Assembly: GCA_018266455.1 (NCBI GenBank) | Contig: JAFEAJ010000003.1 | Location: forward strand, 18,144 to 82,143 | Origin: Bacteroidota bacterium | Lineage (GTDB): Bacteria > Bacteroidota > Bacteroidia > Chitinophagales > Chitinophagaceae | DNA length: 64,000 nt | Direction: 5' to 3' | Part shown: one piece after another, positions 10,449 to 19,417 of the stretch | Layout: every line of letters begins with the position of its first letter | Numbering within the stretch: the stretch's first letter is position 1 | The notes under the pieces: generated by a model | What the model was told of the DNA's origin: nothing | Database searches by the model: none | What the model saw: the letters and a program-made list of their open reading frames with translations, nothing else | Program-made: the position numbers and the translations under genes

Positions 10449-13388
10449 ATGAACACGATTCAATATTTGATTGCATTTGTTCTTACCGGAATTTGTTTTT
10501 GCACTTACGGGCAAAATAAATATGAATGGAAACAAGCTCGTTCGGGGGATTATACCTACAAGTATGTAACGAACGATCCCATGGAAACCAGGTTTTATAC
10601 TTTAAAGAATGGGCTTACTGTAATATTATCTCCAAATAAAACAGAACCTAGGGTTTCAGTGCGCATTGCGGTCCGCGCCGGAAGCAATGATGATCCTTCT
10701 AACCATACTGGACTTGCACATTACCTGGAGCATCTTTTGTTCAAAGGCACAGATAAGTATGGAACTTTGAACTGGCAAAAAGAACAACCTTTATTGCAGC
10801 AGATTGATAAACTGTATGAGCAATACAGTATAACAACTGACACGGTAGCGCGAAAAGCCATTTATAAACAGATTGACCATGTATCCTATGAGGCTTCAAC
10901 ATTTGCTATTGCCAACGAATACACCAATATGATGTCTGCATTGGGCTCAAAAGGCACAAATGCCCACACCTCCGTTGAAGAAACGGTTTATGAAGAAGAT
11001 ATACCTTCTAATGCTATGGATAAATTCCTTGCCATCGAGGCGGAGCGTTTCCGTAACCCGGTTATCCGCCTGTTCCACACAGAGCTGGAAGCAGTGTATG
11101 AAGAAAAAAACAGGGGGCTGGACAATGACAACAATAAAATGCAGGAAGCCATGCTGGCCGCTGTATTTCCCACACACAATTATGGCTTGCAGACTACAAT
11201 AGGCACTATCGAAGATTTAAAAAACCCTTCTATCGAAGCCATCAAGGCATTTTATAAAAGATATTATTTGCCGAATAATATGGCCATCATCATGGCCGGT
11301 GATTTTAGCCCTGATGATCTCATAAAAAAGATTGACAAAAACTTCGGTTATATGATCGCTAAGCCGGTGGAAGGATATAAAGGCACAGTAGAAAAACCGA
11401 TACAAGGAATTATTACTAAAGAAGTTTTCGGGCCTTCCGCAGAAAGCGTACGAATTGCATTTCGCTCGCCGGCAAACAGTACGAGGGATGCTATGTTTTG
11501 TGATATGATTGGTTCTATTCTTTTTAACGGGAAGGCAGGACTGATTGATGTAAACTTAATCCAGCAGCAAAAACTATTGCAGGCTTGGGCAAGTTTATGG
11601 CAACTGAAAGACTATGGGATTTTTATTTTAAATAGCAGCCCAAAACAAGGGCAATCACTCGAAGAAGTAAAAGACCTGCTGCTGGCGCAAATCAAAATTT
11701 TAAAAGAAGGAAGATTTGATGAGTCCCTGATCAAAGCAACTGCGGCAAACTATAAATTAGAACTCATGGAAGGCCTGCAAAATAATGGCAACCGGGTAGG
11801 AAGTATAGTAGAGCAGTACATACAGAACAAAGGAATGAAGTGGGATAAAAATGTAGCATATATAGACGACATGCAAAAAATTTCAAAAAAAGGAATTGTG
11901 GATTTTGCCAACTCATTTTTTAAAGATGATAATTATGTCATTTTATACAAACGAAAAGGAGAAGATAAAAATATCATAAAGGTTGAAAAGCCTCCTATCT
12001 CTCCGATAGAAACAAATGCGGGAAAAGAATCGGTATTTGTTCGGTCAATCCTTGATTCGCCATTAACACCCATACAACCGGTATGGCTCGATTATAAAAA
12101 AGATATCACGATAGAAAAACAAGGTATTGCAGACGTATTGTATGTTCCTAATAAAAAGAATGACCTGTTCACGCTCTCTTACAGGTTTGATATGGGAACT
12201 TGGAATAACCGCGTTTTGTCTATCGCCATTAGATACCTGGATTATCTCAGTACAGACAAATATACAGCCGCAGAAATAAGCAGGAAGTTTTATGAACTGG
12301 CCTGCAATTTCAGTATCAAGCCGGGAGAAGAAGAAACAATCATTACTATTTCAGGCTTGCAGGAAAATTTTGACGAAGCGGTTAGTTTGTTTGAAAACCT
12401 CCTTACCAAATGTTTGCCTAATGAACAAGCGCTGGAAGGTTTAAAAAATAATATTTTCCGTTCAAGGGCAAATGCAAAATTGAACAAGCAGGCAATTGGG
12501 GAGGCGCTAAGAGATTATGCCATCTATGGTGCACACAATCCTTTTAATGATGTGCTCAGCAATGAAGAAATAAAAAACCTGAAAGCAACCGATTTAATTG
12601 AGTTGCTCCACTCATTAACCAGCTATGAGCACCGGATTTGCTACTATGGCCCGGCAACAATGCACGAATTACTACCGAAGCTAAAAAATATTCATGCCAT
12701 CCCGGCATCATGGAAAACCAATGCCGCCAAAATGAAGTTTGAGCGGCTCAATCAAACAAAGGCAGAAGTACTTTTTACCAGCTACGATGCGGTACAGGCA
12801 GAAGTATTCTGGATCAGGAATCTTGATAAATATGATCCGGAAAAAGAAGCCATCGTAAACCTGTACAATAATTATTTTGGAGGGGGAATGGGGTCCATTG
12901 TATTCAAGTCCATTCGTGAGTCAAAGGCGCTGGCTTATTCTACTTATGCCTTTGTATTAACCCCTGCTGACAAAGGCGACCGGTTTTCAATGGTAGCGTA
13001 TGTAGGCACACAAGCGGATAAATTTAATGAAGCTGTTACAAGCATGAATGAACTTTTTAAAGAGATGCCTATGTTTGAGCAAAATTTTGCAATGTCTCAG
13101 CAAAAGTTGATCAGAGATGTTCAAACCGAACGCATCACGGGAGATGCCATTATCAGCAATTATCTAAATGCAAAAAGAAAAGGGATAGACCATGACATAC
13201 GTATTGATAATTACAAAAAATATAAAAGCCTGCGGTTGGAAGATTTGTACAATTTTCATCAGCAACAAGTATCGAATGTGCCCTTTACTTATTGTGTAAT
13301 TGCCTCCGACAAAAAAGTGCAGGTAGATGAATTGAAAAAATACGGCGACTTGAAAATAATTTCTTTGAAAGAATTGTTCGGTTTTTAG
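10449..13388 (+). CDS. M16 family (pitrilysin/insulinase-like) zinc metallopeptidase
   Basis: 979 aa, about full length for a two-half pitrilysin, with a signal peptide ending near CTYGQ. The inverted zinc motif HYLEH is at residues 91-95, and the downstream acidic segment ELEAVYEEKNR (212 onward) supplies the third ligand. The C-terminal half is the non-catalytic M16 homologue. M16 enzymes enclose and cut peptides, not folded proteins. Being exported and in an operon with a DsbD reductase and near SusD/TlpA genes, it probably degrades imported, reduced peptides in the periplasm (inference). Confidence 0.93.
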   Translation: MNTIQYLIAFVLTGICFCTYGQNKYEWKQARSGDYTYKYVTNDPMETRFYTLKNGLTVILSPNKTEPRVSVRIAVRAGSNDDPSNHTGLAHYLEHLLFKGTDKYGTLNWQKEQPLLQQIDKLYEQYSITTDTVARKAIYKQIDHVSYEASTFAIANEYTNMMSALGSKGTNAHTSVEETVYEEDIPSNAMDKFLAIEAERFRNPVIRLFHTELEAVYEEKNRGLDNDNNKMQEAMLAAVFPTHNYGLQTTIGTIEDLKNPSIEAIKAFYKRYYLPNNMAIIMAGDFSPDDLIKKIDKNFGYMIAKPVEGYKGTVEKPIQGIITKEVFGPSAESVRIAFRSPANSTRDAMFCDMIGSILFNGKAGLIDVNLIQQQKLLQAWASLWQLKDYGIFILNSSPKQGQSLEEVKDLLLAQIKILKEGRFDESLIKATAANYKLELMEGLQNNGNRVGSIVEQYIQNKGMKWDKNVAYIDDMQKISKKGIVDFANSFFKDDNYVILYKRKGEDKNIIKVEKPPISPIETNAGKESVFVRSILDSPLTPIQPVWLDYKKDITIEKQGIADVLYVPNKKNDLFTLSYRFDMGTWNNRVLSIAIRYLDYLSTDKYTAAEISRKFYELACNFSIKPGEEETIITISGLQENFDEAVSLFENLLTKCLPNEQALEGLKNNIFRSRANAKLNKQAIGEALRDYAIYGAHNPFNDVLSNEEIKNLKATDLIELLHSLTSYEHRICYYGPATMHELLPKLKNIHAIPASWKTNAAKMKFERLNQTKAEVLFTSYDAVQAEVFWIRNLDKYDPEKEAIVNLYNNYFGGGMGSIVFKSIRESKALAYSTYAFVLTPADKGDRFSMVAYVGTQADKFNEAVTSMNELFKEMPMFEQNFAMSQQKLIRDVQTERITGDAIISNYLNAKRKGIDHDIRIDNYKKYKSLRLEDLYNFHQQQVSNVPFTYCVIASDKKVQVDELKKYGDLKIISLKELFGF

Positions 13389-13442
13389 AATTCGATGTTG
13401 ATTGGTTAGGGAATAGAAGGATCTACTTCAGTATGAATGGAT

Positions 13443-13516
13443 TTAATCTTTTCCAAAGCTCATAAAGGATTAGCTGATTTATCATCAATTAGAAGCTTTG
13501 GAAAAGTTGAACCGCT
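13443..13516 (+). repeat. dispersed palindromic repeat R, copy 1
   Basis: Left arm cttttccaaagct (13448-13460) and right arm agctttggaaaag (13494-13506) are perfectly complementary and 59 bp from end to end. The 33-bp middle contains gatttatcatcaatta. Imperfect direct repeats tacttcag(t/c)atg lie on both sides (13424-13435 and 13517-13528), which could be an old target-site duplication. Starts 55 bp after the M16 stop. Four further copies occur in this window. Confidence 0.85.
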
Positions 13517-13568
13517 TACTTCAGCATGTGTGACGCTAATACTTAGAGAGTATCCGTCATTCCCCTGA

Positions 13569-13751
13569 AAAGGGGAATCTGAAGCTGATCTGAATGGTAT
13601 ATTTTACAGAATTACTCAGGATAAATACAAAGAAGCATTGACACAATATGAATGGCCTCAGAAAAATGACGTTAAGAAATTTACGGAATGGAGCGTTATG
13701 CCGAAAACGCTGGCTGGCTTTTATACAATGCAAATGCGCAGACATGGCTAA
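13569..13751 (+). pseudogene. gene remnant without a start codon
   Basis: A frame open for about 60 codons between two stops reads like real protein, for example YEWPQKNDVKKFTEWSVMP and LAGFYTMQMRRHG at the end, but has no start codon near its beginning and no recognisable family. It lies between two copies of repeat R (13443 and 13971). It is best read as the C-terminal relic of a lost gene; a small real gene starting at an internal ATG is less likely. Confidence 0.35.
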
Positions 13752-13825
13752 ATCAAGGCTGGAGAGATTGGCTTTAGGGTCGTTTTCGGTAGCGGAATGC
13801 AGTAAATTTTAGCCATTTTTCTGCA

Positions 13826-13868
13826 GCCTTGATTTTTTTGTTACTTTTTGCATCAAGGCAAAAAGTAA
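13826..13868. repeat. compound hairpin element B (mutually exclusive stems)
   Basis: gccttgat (13826-13833) pairs with atcaaggc (13852-13859), and ttactttttgc (13841-13851) pairs with gcaaaaagtaa (13858-13868). The two right arms share bases 13858-13859 and each hairpin encloses part of the other, so both cannot form together. The layout matches element A at 7809-7878 although the bases differ. Function unknown; candidate terminator/antiterminator-like structure or mobile repeat. Confidence 0.6.
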
Positions 13869-13932
13869 ATAAGAAGAAAGGATATGTGAAACAACCTTGT
13901 AAATAAAAACCATGGGATCATCCTGCCTAATC

Positions 13933-13952
13933 CTAATATTTTAAAATATTAG
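13933..13952. repeat. perfect 20-bp palindrome
   Basis: ctaatatttt followed directly by its complement aaaatattag, 19 bp before repeat R copy 2 and about 145 bp upstream of the cysteine synthase start. Such AT-rich palindromes may be operators or simple cruciforms; nothing here decides. Confidence 0.45.
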
Positions 13953-13970
13953 AGACTTTTAAAAATGGGC

Positions 13971-14044
13971 TTAATTTTTTCCAAAGCTCATACAGGATCA
14001 CCTGATTTATCATCAATTACAAGCTTTGGAAAAGTTGAACTGCA
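13971..14044 (+). repeat. dispersed palindromic repeat R, copy 2
   Basis: Left arm at 13976-13988, right arm agctttggaaaag at 14022-14034, with the same 59-bp arm-to-arm length as copy 1 and a nearly identical middle (gatttatcatcaattaca). The right arm ends 63 bp before the ATG of the cysteine synthase gene, so it lies in that gene's promoter or leader. Confidence 0.85.
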
Positions 14045-14097
14045 TACTAAACAAAATTGACTTTAAGACCCGGCTTCAAAACTAAAAAAGTATAAGT

Positions 14098-15159
14098 ATG
14101 ATAAATGAAGATTGCACTGTTTTTGAACAGGAAATTAACCCCCCCGGTAAAAAACTTAATAAATTTCAACACCTCTGGCATCTCATTGGTAACACCCCTA
14201 TGATAGAAATTACCTATCGGTATAAAAAAATTTGCAGGAAGGTCTATGTCAAATGCGAACACTATAATCTTACAGGTAGTATTAAAGACAGAATGGCTCT
14301 TTATATTTTACAGCGGGCTTATGAGCATCTTTTGATAAAACCGGAAGACATTATTGTTGAAGCGACAAGTGGCAACACCGGAATTTCTTTTAGCGCAATT
14401 GGCAAAGCGCTTGGTCACGAGGTGAAGATTATTATGCCCAATTGGCTTAGTAAAGAAAGAATAGATATTATACGAAGCCTCGGTGCAGAAGTAATACTTG
14501 TATCAAAAAAAGAAGGTGGCTTTCTCGGAAGTATTGCATTGAGTGAAAAAATGGCAAAGGATGATAATCGCGTGTTTCTTCCTAAGCAATTTGAAAATAT
14601 ATACAATGCAGAAGCACATGAAAAAACAACAGCGAAAGAAATATGGATGCAACTGCAGTCAATAGACATGTCTCCCGAAGCATTTGTTGCAGGGGTAGGT
14701 ACTGGTGGCACCATCATGGGCATTGGAAATTATTTAAAGAAAAAAAATCCTTCAATAAAAATCCATCCGCTTGAACCTGCCGAATCTCCTACATTATCTA
14801 CCGGGCACAAAGTCGGCTCGCATCGTATCCAGGGAATTTCTGATGAGTTTATTCCCGCGATTGTTAAACTCGACAAATTAGATCAAGTAATAAAAGCATC
14901 TGATGGGGATTCTATATTGATGGCACAAAAACTGGCAAAGCAACTTGGCCTTGCAGTGGGTATTTCATCCGGCGCTAATTTTATCGGAGCCATACAATTG
15001 CAAAATGAAATGGACCAGGGTGCTAATGTTGTGACGGTATTCAGCGACAGCAACAAAAAATATTTAACCACAGACCTGATGAAAGAAGAACCGGTAAAAG
15101 ATGGATATATCTCAACGGATATTGAATTGCTGGATTATAAAGCGATTGACAGGCTGTAA
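14098..15159 (+). CDS. PLP-dependent cysteine synthase family protein
   Basis: 353 aa. Fold-type II PLP enzyme: the Schiff-base lysine is Lys63 in [10 protein letters not shown], the substrate loop is [10 protein letters not shown], and the phosphate-binding glycine loop is [16 protein letters not shown]. The family makes cysteine from O-acetylserine and sulfide; some members make cystathionine or other beta-substituted amino acids. It has an N-terminal extension of about 25 residues and a C-terminal tail ([14 protein letters not shown]) longer than classical CysK, so the exact substrate is uncertain. Single gene, preceded by repeat R copy 2 and facing a convergent sigma-factor gene. Confidence 0.88.
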   Translation: MINEDCTVFEQEINPPGKKLNKFQHLWHLIGNTPMIEITYRYKKICRKVYVKCEHYNLTGSIKDRMALYILQRAYEHLLIKPEDIIVEATSGNTGISFSAIGKALGHEVKIIMPNWLSKERIDIIRSLGAEVILVSKKEGGFLGSIALSEKMAKDDNRVFLPKQFENIYNAEAHEKTTAKEIWMQLQSIDMSPEAFVAGVGTGGTIMGIGNYLKKKNPSIKIHPLEPAESPTLSTGHKVGSHRIQGISDEFIPAIVKLDKLDQVIKASDGDSILMAQKLAKQLGLAVGISSGANFIGAIQLQNEMDQGANVVTVFSDSNKKYLTTDLMKEEPVKDGYISTDIELLDYKAIDRL

Positions 15160-15187
15160 AAAATATTTGATTAGTCAGCAATAGTGA

Positions 15188-15796
15188 TCAGTGTGCATTT
15201 TTTACAAGAAAAATGACAAGGGCAATTGTTGTGCCGGGTGAACTTTGCAATTTTTGTTTTATAGAATGTAATGCTTCTGTCAGATGGTTTTTTACGGTAC
15301 TTTTTGAAATGTTTAATTGTTCAGCAATCTGTTCATTGTTCAGTCCCTGGCGGCGGCTGAGAAGGTATATTTTTTTTTGTTGCGTTGGCAACTGTTCCAC
15401 TGCTTTATTAATTAGTTCTTCTGTCTCTTTCAGATCTATCATTTCTTCAGTAACGTTTTTCTCAACTGTCATTCGTCCGCTAGCTTTTTGCACTAAAATA
15501 GCATGACGTGAGCTTTTTTGCATGTACCGCAGTGTGCGGTTTACTGCCATCCGGAAAAGGTATGAGCGTGGGTTGCCTATCTGCATAGCCAAAGCCCTGC
15601 TCGTCCATAGATTGATGAAAAGTTCCTGCACTATTTCTTCCGCTGCTACTTGAGAACGGGTCATTTTTAATACAAATGGGTAGATTCTTGGCTCGTAATG
15701 GTCAAAAATTTTAGTGAATGCTGCCTGGTCATCTTTAGACATTAAGGCAAATAATTCTATTTCATTAGGTAATATATTAACAGGGGTGGTGGACAT
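15188..15796 (-). CDS. ECF-type RNA polymerase sigma-70 factor (FecI-like, Bacteroidetes family)
   Basis: 202 aa. Region 2 (AFTKIFDHYEPRIYPFVLKMT, then AEEIVQELFINLWTSR) and region 4 with a helix-turn-helix (LSRRQGLNNEQIAEQLNISKSTVKNHL) are in the normal order. The C-terminus carries a hydrophobic tail (TTIALVIFLVKNA). Such sigma factors usually pair with a FecR anti-sigma and a SusC-type transporter, but no FecR gene is adjacent here. A degenerate copy of repeat R lies upstream in the same orientation. Confidence 0.88.
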   Translation of the reverse strand: MSTTPVNILPNEIELFALMSKDDQAAFTKIFDHYEPRIYPFVLKMTRSQVAAEEIVQELFINLWTSRALAMQIGNPRSYLFRMAVNRTLRYMQKSSRHAILVQKASGRMTVEKNVTEEMIDLKETEELINKAVEQLPTQQKKIYLLSRRQGLNNEQIAEQLNISKSTVKNHLTEALHSIKQKLQSSPGTTIALVIFLVKNAH

Positions 15797-15923
15797 GTAC
15801 TAAAATAGGTCTAAATATAATCAATTCGCAGGACATGAACGGGCTTTTTCTGCTCTAAAATAGATAAAAATTGAGGAGCTGATGCTAAGCAGCTGTTTAA
15901 AATATTTAGGAATTTCGTATCGC

Positions 15924-15992
15924 AGCGGCTCAACTCTTCCAAGGTTTGTGAGCGATCATTGATACTGTGCCCCGGTATGGGCTTTTTATTTC
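15924..15992 (-). repeat. dispersed palindromic repeat R, copy 5 (degenerate, reversed)
   Basis: On the plus strand, agcggctcaactcttccaag (15924-15943) matches the reverse complement of the right end of the other R copies. The second arm follows after the same 33-bp middle, where atgggcttt (15978-15986) matches atgagcttt. Overall identity by eye is about 65-70 percent. Read on the minus strand it sits about 130 bp upstream of the sigma-factor start, again gene-proximal and in the gene's orientation. Confidence 0.55.
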
Positions 15993-16081
15993 ATCATTTT
16001 CTTTGGATTTAAGGTCATAAATCAAGGCTTAGTAACCAGGCTTTGAAATAAAAAAGGGAAGATTTTTTAATCTTCCCGCCA

Positions 16082-16455
16082 GGTGGAGGTGAGGGGAATC
16101 GAACCCCTGTCCAAACACATCCTTCAAAAGCTTTCTACATGCTTATCCTGCTATTGGTTGTCGGCAAAAAACAGGGAACAGGCAAACCAATTTATTGCTT
16201 AGCTGAATGGTCTTTTGGTGCAGTCACAGCCTTCTGCAGCAGCATTCTGTGTTTGTTTTTAAGTCGGCGGCGGAGCTTGGCAACAGAACAACCGGCTCAA
16301 CGCGGCCCTAATGACTACTTAATCACTGATTAGGCAGCCATGGCATACTGAGTATTGCCATTTAAGTTTTGAATATTCAGATTTACGTGCTAATTATCCA
16401 ACGCACGGCATGCTTGCACTTTCAAAGACCTATGCTGTCAAAACCAGGCACCCCC
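16082..16455 (-). ncRNA. ssrA: tmRNA (transfer-messenger RNA)
   Basis: The 5' end on the minus strand is GGGGGTGCCTGGTTTTGACA, the 3' part is a T-arm ending in a helix, and GGGGGTG pairs with CACCTCC to close the acceptor stem. The tag reading frame (16330-16359) is GNTQYAMAA followed by TAA, fitting Bacteroidetes tags that start GN/GE and end in a hydrophobic-Ala-Ala signal. Length is about 374 nt. The 3' CCA is not fully encoded (ACC then T), so CCA is presumably completed after transcription. tmRNA rescues stalled ribosomes and tags products for proteolysis. Confidence 0.96.
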
Positions 16456-16645
16456 AAAAAATTTTGTGCCTTCAGGCTTCATCGAACTGCCTGGAAAGAA
16501 AATGTGATTAACAGATCAAAATTGGTGCACATTAAACTTTAAATCTAAAACATTAAACAATTATTGCGATCAGAAGTTTAAAGTTCGCGGATAGGCCAAT
16601 CAGTCTGCCCATAAAAATCAGGTTAACTCCATTCCGGGCCCATTA

Positions 16646-17995
16646 TTATTTGAACAGCCTGAAAATATCTAACCCCAGCGCATAAACCATTACGCTTAAT
16701 AATAAGACCATTCCGGCCATTTGGGCGTACTCAATAAATTTATCGCCAGGTTTTCTTCCGGTAATCATTTCGATCAGCACAAACAGGGCATGGCCACCAT
16801 CCAGCGCAGGAATGGGCAGGATATTCAGCAAGCTTAATATCAACGAAAAAAAGGCAGTGAGCCCCCAAAAGCTTTGCCAATCCCATACCGGCGCAAACAG
16901 TTTCCCAAAGCTGATCACGCTGCCCAATGATTCATTGGTGTTTACCTTTCCACTGAAAATCAATTTCAATTGCAGCCAATACGATTCCAGGGTTTCCTTG
17001 CTTTTTTTCAGGCCTGCCGGAATGGACTGCGCAAAATTGTAGCTGATGTTTTTTACTTCATAACCTGAGTCTTTTGGAGCAACCGGGTATATCCCCAACA
17101 CACCAGTCGCGAGGCTGGCTGTTTTTTGAAGGGTATCTTTTCCGCGCATTACAACAAGCGACACTTGTTTCCCGATGTTCTTTTTTATCTCTGTCCTGAA
17201 GCCGCTGTAAAATGGAACAGGAATGCCATTTACTGATAATATCTTATCTCCTTTCATCAACCCTGCTGAATCTGCGGCTGTGCCTTTGACAATGGAGTCC
17301 AACCCTTCAAAAGGAAACCGGACATTGATGAACCCGATGTCTTTATGGCTAATCACCGTTCGTGCAAAATTGACGGGGATGTTTATACTTACCTTCTGCC
17401 CGTCTCGTTCTACTTCCATTGTTTTTGCGCCGTGCAGGATGACATATAATGGGATAGACTTGAATTTTTCAATGTACTTACCATCAACATTCAATACCTG
17501 GTCCCCATCTTTCAGGCCGATGCTTTGGGCAATGGAATCGGTGGCAATACCATATTTCAGTTTGCCTGTGGGAATGTAAGAATCTCCCCAGTGCCAGGCC
17601 ATTAAAGCGTAGATCAGGAAGCCCAGCATCAGGTTCACCATCACCCCTGCTACCATAATGATCAGCCTCTGCCAGGCAGGCTTGCTGCGGAACTCCCAGG
17701 GCTGTGGCGGTTGTTTCATTTGTTCCTTATCCATGCTCTCATCGATCATTCCTGAAATTTTCACATAACCACCAAACGGTATCCAGCCAATGCCGTATTC
17801 TGTTTCTCCTATTTGCCTTTTGAAAAGCGAAAACCACGGATTGAAGAAAAGATAAAATTTCTCTACGCGGCATTTGAACCATTTTGCAGTCAGGAAATGC
17901 CCAAGCTCATGCAGCACTACGATAATTGAGATGGACAGCACGAACTGCCCGGCTTTTATGCCCACTTCTGCCCAGTTAATTGCTAATAAGGTCAT
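16646..17995 (-). CDS. rseP: RseP-type site-2 zinc metalloprotease (M50)
   Basis: 449 aa membrane protein. The zinc motif HELGH is at residues 29-33 in the first membrane helix, and the conserved NILPIPALDGGH segment is near residue 390. Two PDZ domains lie between them (around QSIGLKDGDQVLNVDG and DSAGLMKGDKILSVNG). Family members cut membrane-spanning anti-sigma factors and leftover signal peptides inside the bilayer. It is followed on the same strand by dxr with a 61-bp gap; the pair is a common Bacteroidetes arrangement. Confidence 0.95.
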   Translation of the reverse strand: MTLLAINWAEVGIKAGQFVLSISIIVVLHELGHFLTAKWFKCRVEKFYLFFNPWFSLFKRQIGETEYGIGWIPFGGYVKISGMIDESMDKEQMKQPPQPWEFRSKPAWQRLIIMVAGVMVNLMLGFLIYALMAWHWGDSYIPTGKLKYGIATDSIAQSIGLKDGDQVLNVDGKYIEKFKSIPLYVILHGAKTMEVERDGQKVSINIPVNFARTVISHKDIGFINVRFPFEGLDSIVKGTAADSAGLMKGDKILSVNGIPVPFYSGFRTEIKKNIGKQVSLVVMRGKDTLQKTASLATGVLGIYPVAPKDSGYEVKNISYNFAQSIPAGLKKSKETLESYWLQLKLIFSGKVNTNESLGSVISFGKLFAPVWDWQSFWGLTAFFSLILSLLNILPIPALDGGHALFVLIEMITGRKPGDKFIEYAQMAGMVLLLSVMVYALGLDIFRLFK

Positions 17996-18056
17996 AGTAA
18001 AATTTAGGATTCAAAATACGGTAATCAGGCTTGTGGCATATTACCAAATGTAAACT

Positions 18057-19226
18057 TTATAGTTTTATTAAAGAAGCGGCAAAATTACGGGCCTCGGCGT
18101 CGCTGTCAAAATATTCTTCGAGCGTAGGCTGTTCAATGTAAGGAACATGTTCCATGGCCTGCTCTATCATATCCGTCATATCGAGAAAGCCGATCCTGTT
18201 GCGCAGGAATGCGTACACTGCAATTTCATTGGCTGCATTTAACACGCAGGGCAGGTTGCCCCCTTTATGCAATGCCTGGGTTGCCAGGACAAGGTTCCTG
18301 AATGTTTTAATGTCGGGATCTTCAAAAGAGAGCACGTTTGGTTTTTTAAAATCATAGCGCGGGAATTTGTTGGCTATCCTGTAAGGGAATGCCAAGGCAT
18401 ACTGGATAGGCAATCGCATATCGGGCAGCCCCATTTGTGCTTTAATGCCGCCATCTTCAAACTGGACCATGCTGTGCAAAATGCTTTGCGGGTGAATGAC
18501 TACCTGCACCTGGTCTGGTCTTAGATTGAAGAGCCATTTGGCCTCGATCATTTCCAGCCCCTTGTTCATCAGCGTGGCAGAATCAACAGAAATTTTTGCG
18601 CCCATATCCCAGTTTGGGTGCTGTAAAGCATGGTCGCGTTTTACATTCACCAGGAAGTTAGGTTTCTTCCCAAAAAAAGGCCCTCCTGAAGCAGTGAGGA
18701 TAATCTTTTCAATTTTGTTCCTTGTTTCGCCAATGAGGCATTGGAATATGGCTGAATGTTCAGAATCCACCGGGATGATCGGAACTTTGTTCTCTACCGC
18801 TTTCTTCATTACATAATCGCCAGCAACAACCAAAGTTTCTTTGTTGGCAAGCGCAATGGCCTTTCCGTTTTCCACGGCCTGCAAAGTCGGCTTTAATCCT
18901 GCAAAGCCAACAATGGCTGCTAACATCATATCGTAACAATCCATCGCTGCTACTTCTTCCAGTGCCTGTTCGCCAATAAAAACTTTGGTGTCAGTAGTGG
19001 CCAGTGCCTGTTTTACTTTATGCCCTTTTTTTTCATTGCCTATCACCACAATATTCGGCTTGAACTTCAGCGCCTGCATTATGAGGAGGTCTTCATTGTT
19101 CTGGGCAGTCAATATTTCCGGCACAAACCTGTTCGGATGTGAAGCAATGACATCCAAAGCCTGCTTCCCGATAGACCCGGTAGAGCCAAAAATCGCAATT
19201 CTTTTAACAGGCATACTATTTCCCAT
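18057..19226 (-). CDS. dxr: 1-deoxy-D-xylulose 5-phosphate reductoisomerase
   Basis: 389 aa. The NADPH-binding GSTGSIG is at residues 14-20. Metal and substrate residues are in VDSEHSAIFQ, SGGPF and NKGLEMIEAKWLF, and the C-terminal linker ends with the usual alpha-helical domain. The enzyme makes 2-C-methyl-D-erythritol 4-phosphate in the non-mevalonate isoprenoid pathway. A second possible start (MPVKRIAIFGS) lies four codons in. Confidence 0.97.
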   Translation of the reverse strand: MGNSMPVKRIAIFGSTGSIGKQALDVIASHPNRFVPEILTAQNNEDLLIMQALKFKPNIVVIGNEKKGHKVKQALATTDTKVFIGEQALEEVAAMDCYDMMLAAIVGFAGLKPTLQAVENGKAIALANKETLVVAGDYVMKKAVENKVPIIPVDSEHSAIFQCLIGETRNKIEKIILTASGGPFFGKKPNFLVNVKRDHALQHPNWDMGAKISVDSATLMNKGLEMIEAKWLFNLRPDQVQVVIHPQSILHSMVQFEDGGIKAQMGLPDMRLPIQYALAFPYRIANKFPRYDFKKPNVLSFEDPDIKTFRNLVLATQALHKGGNLPCVLNAANEIAVYAFLRNRIGFLDMTDMIEQAMEHVPYIEQPTLEEYFDSDAEARNFAASLIKL

Positions 19227-19417
19227 GCATGCAGTTTAGAAACTTAAAAATAAGGAAATATGCTTAGCAGCAGCATTAAAAAATGTACGCTCATATCTTA
19301 AAAGTTTAATTTCACACAAAGTGGCAACGAAGAGGAAGGGGCAAATATTGATTACAGGGGATGCGTTGCGTTTTTTTCGTTCCTTTATATGCGATATTTT
19401 AATTTTATAGATAAGCC

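Noticed and set aside
16139..16333. 64-aa plus-strand frame
   Set aside because: Lies inside the tmRNA gene.
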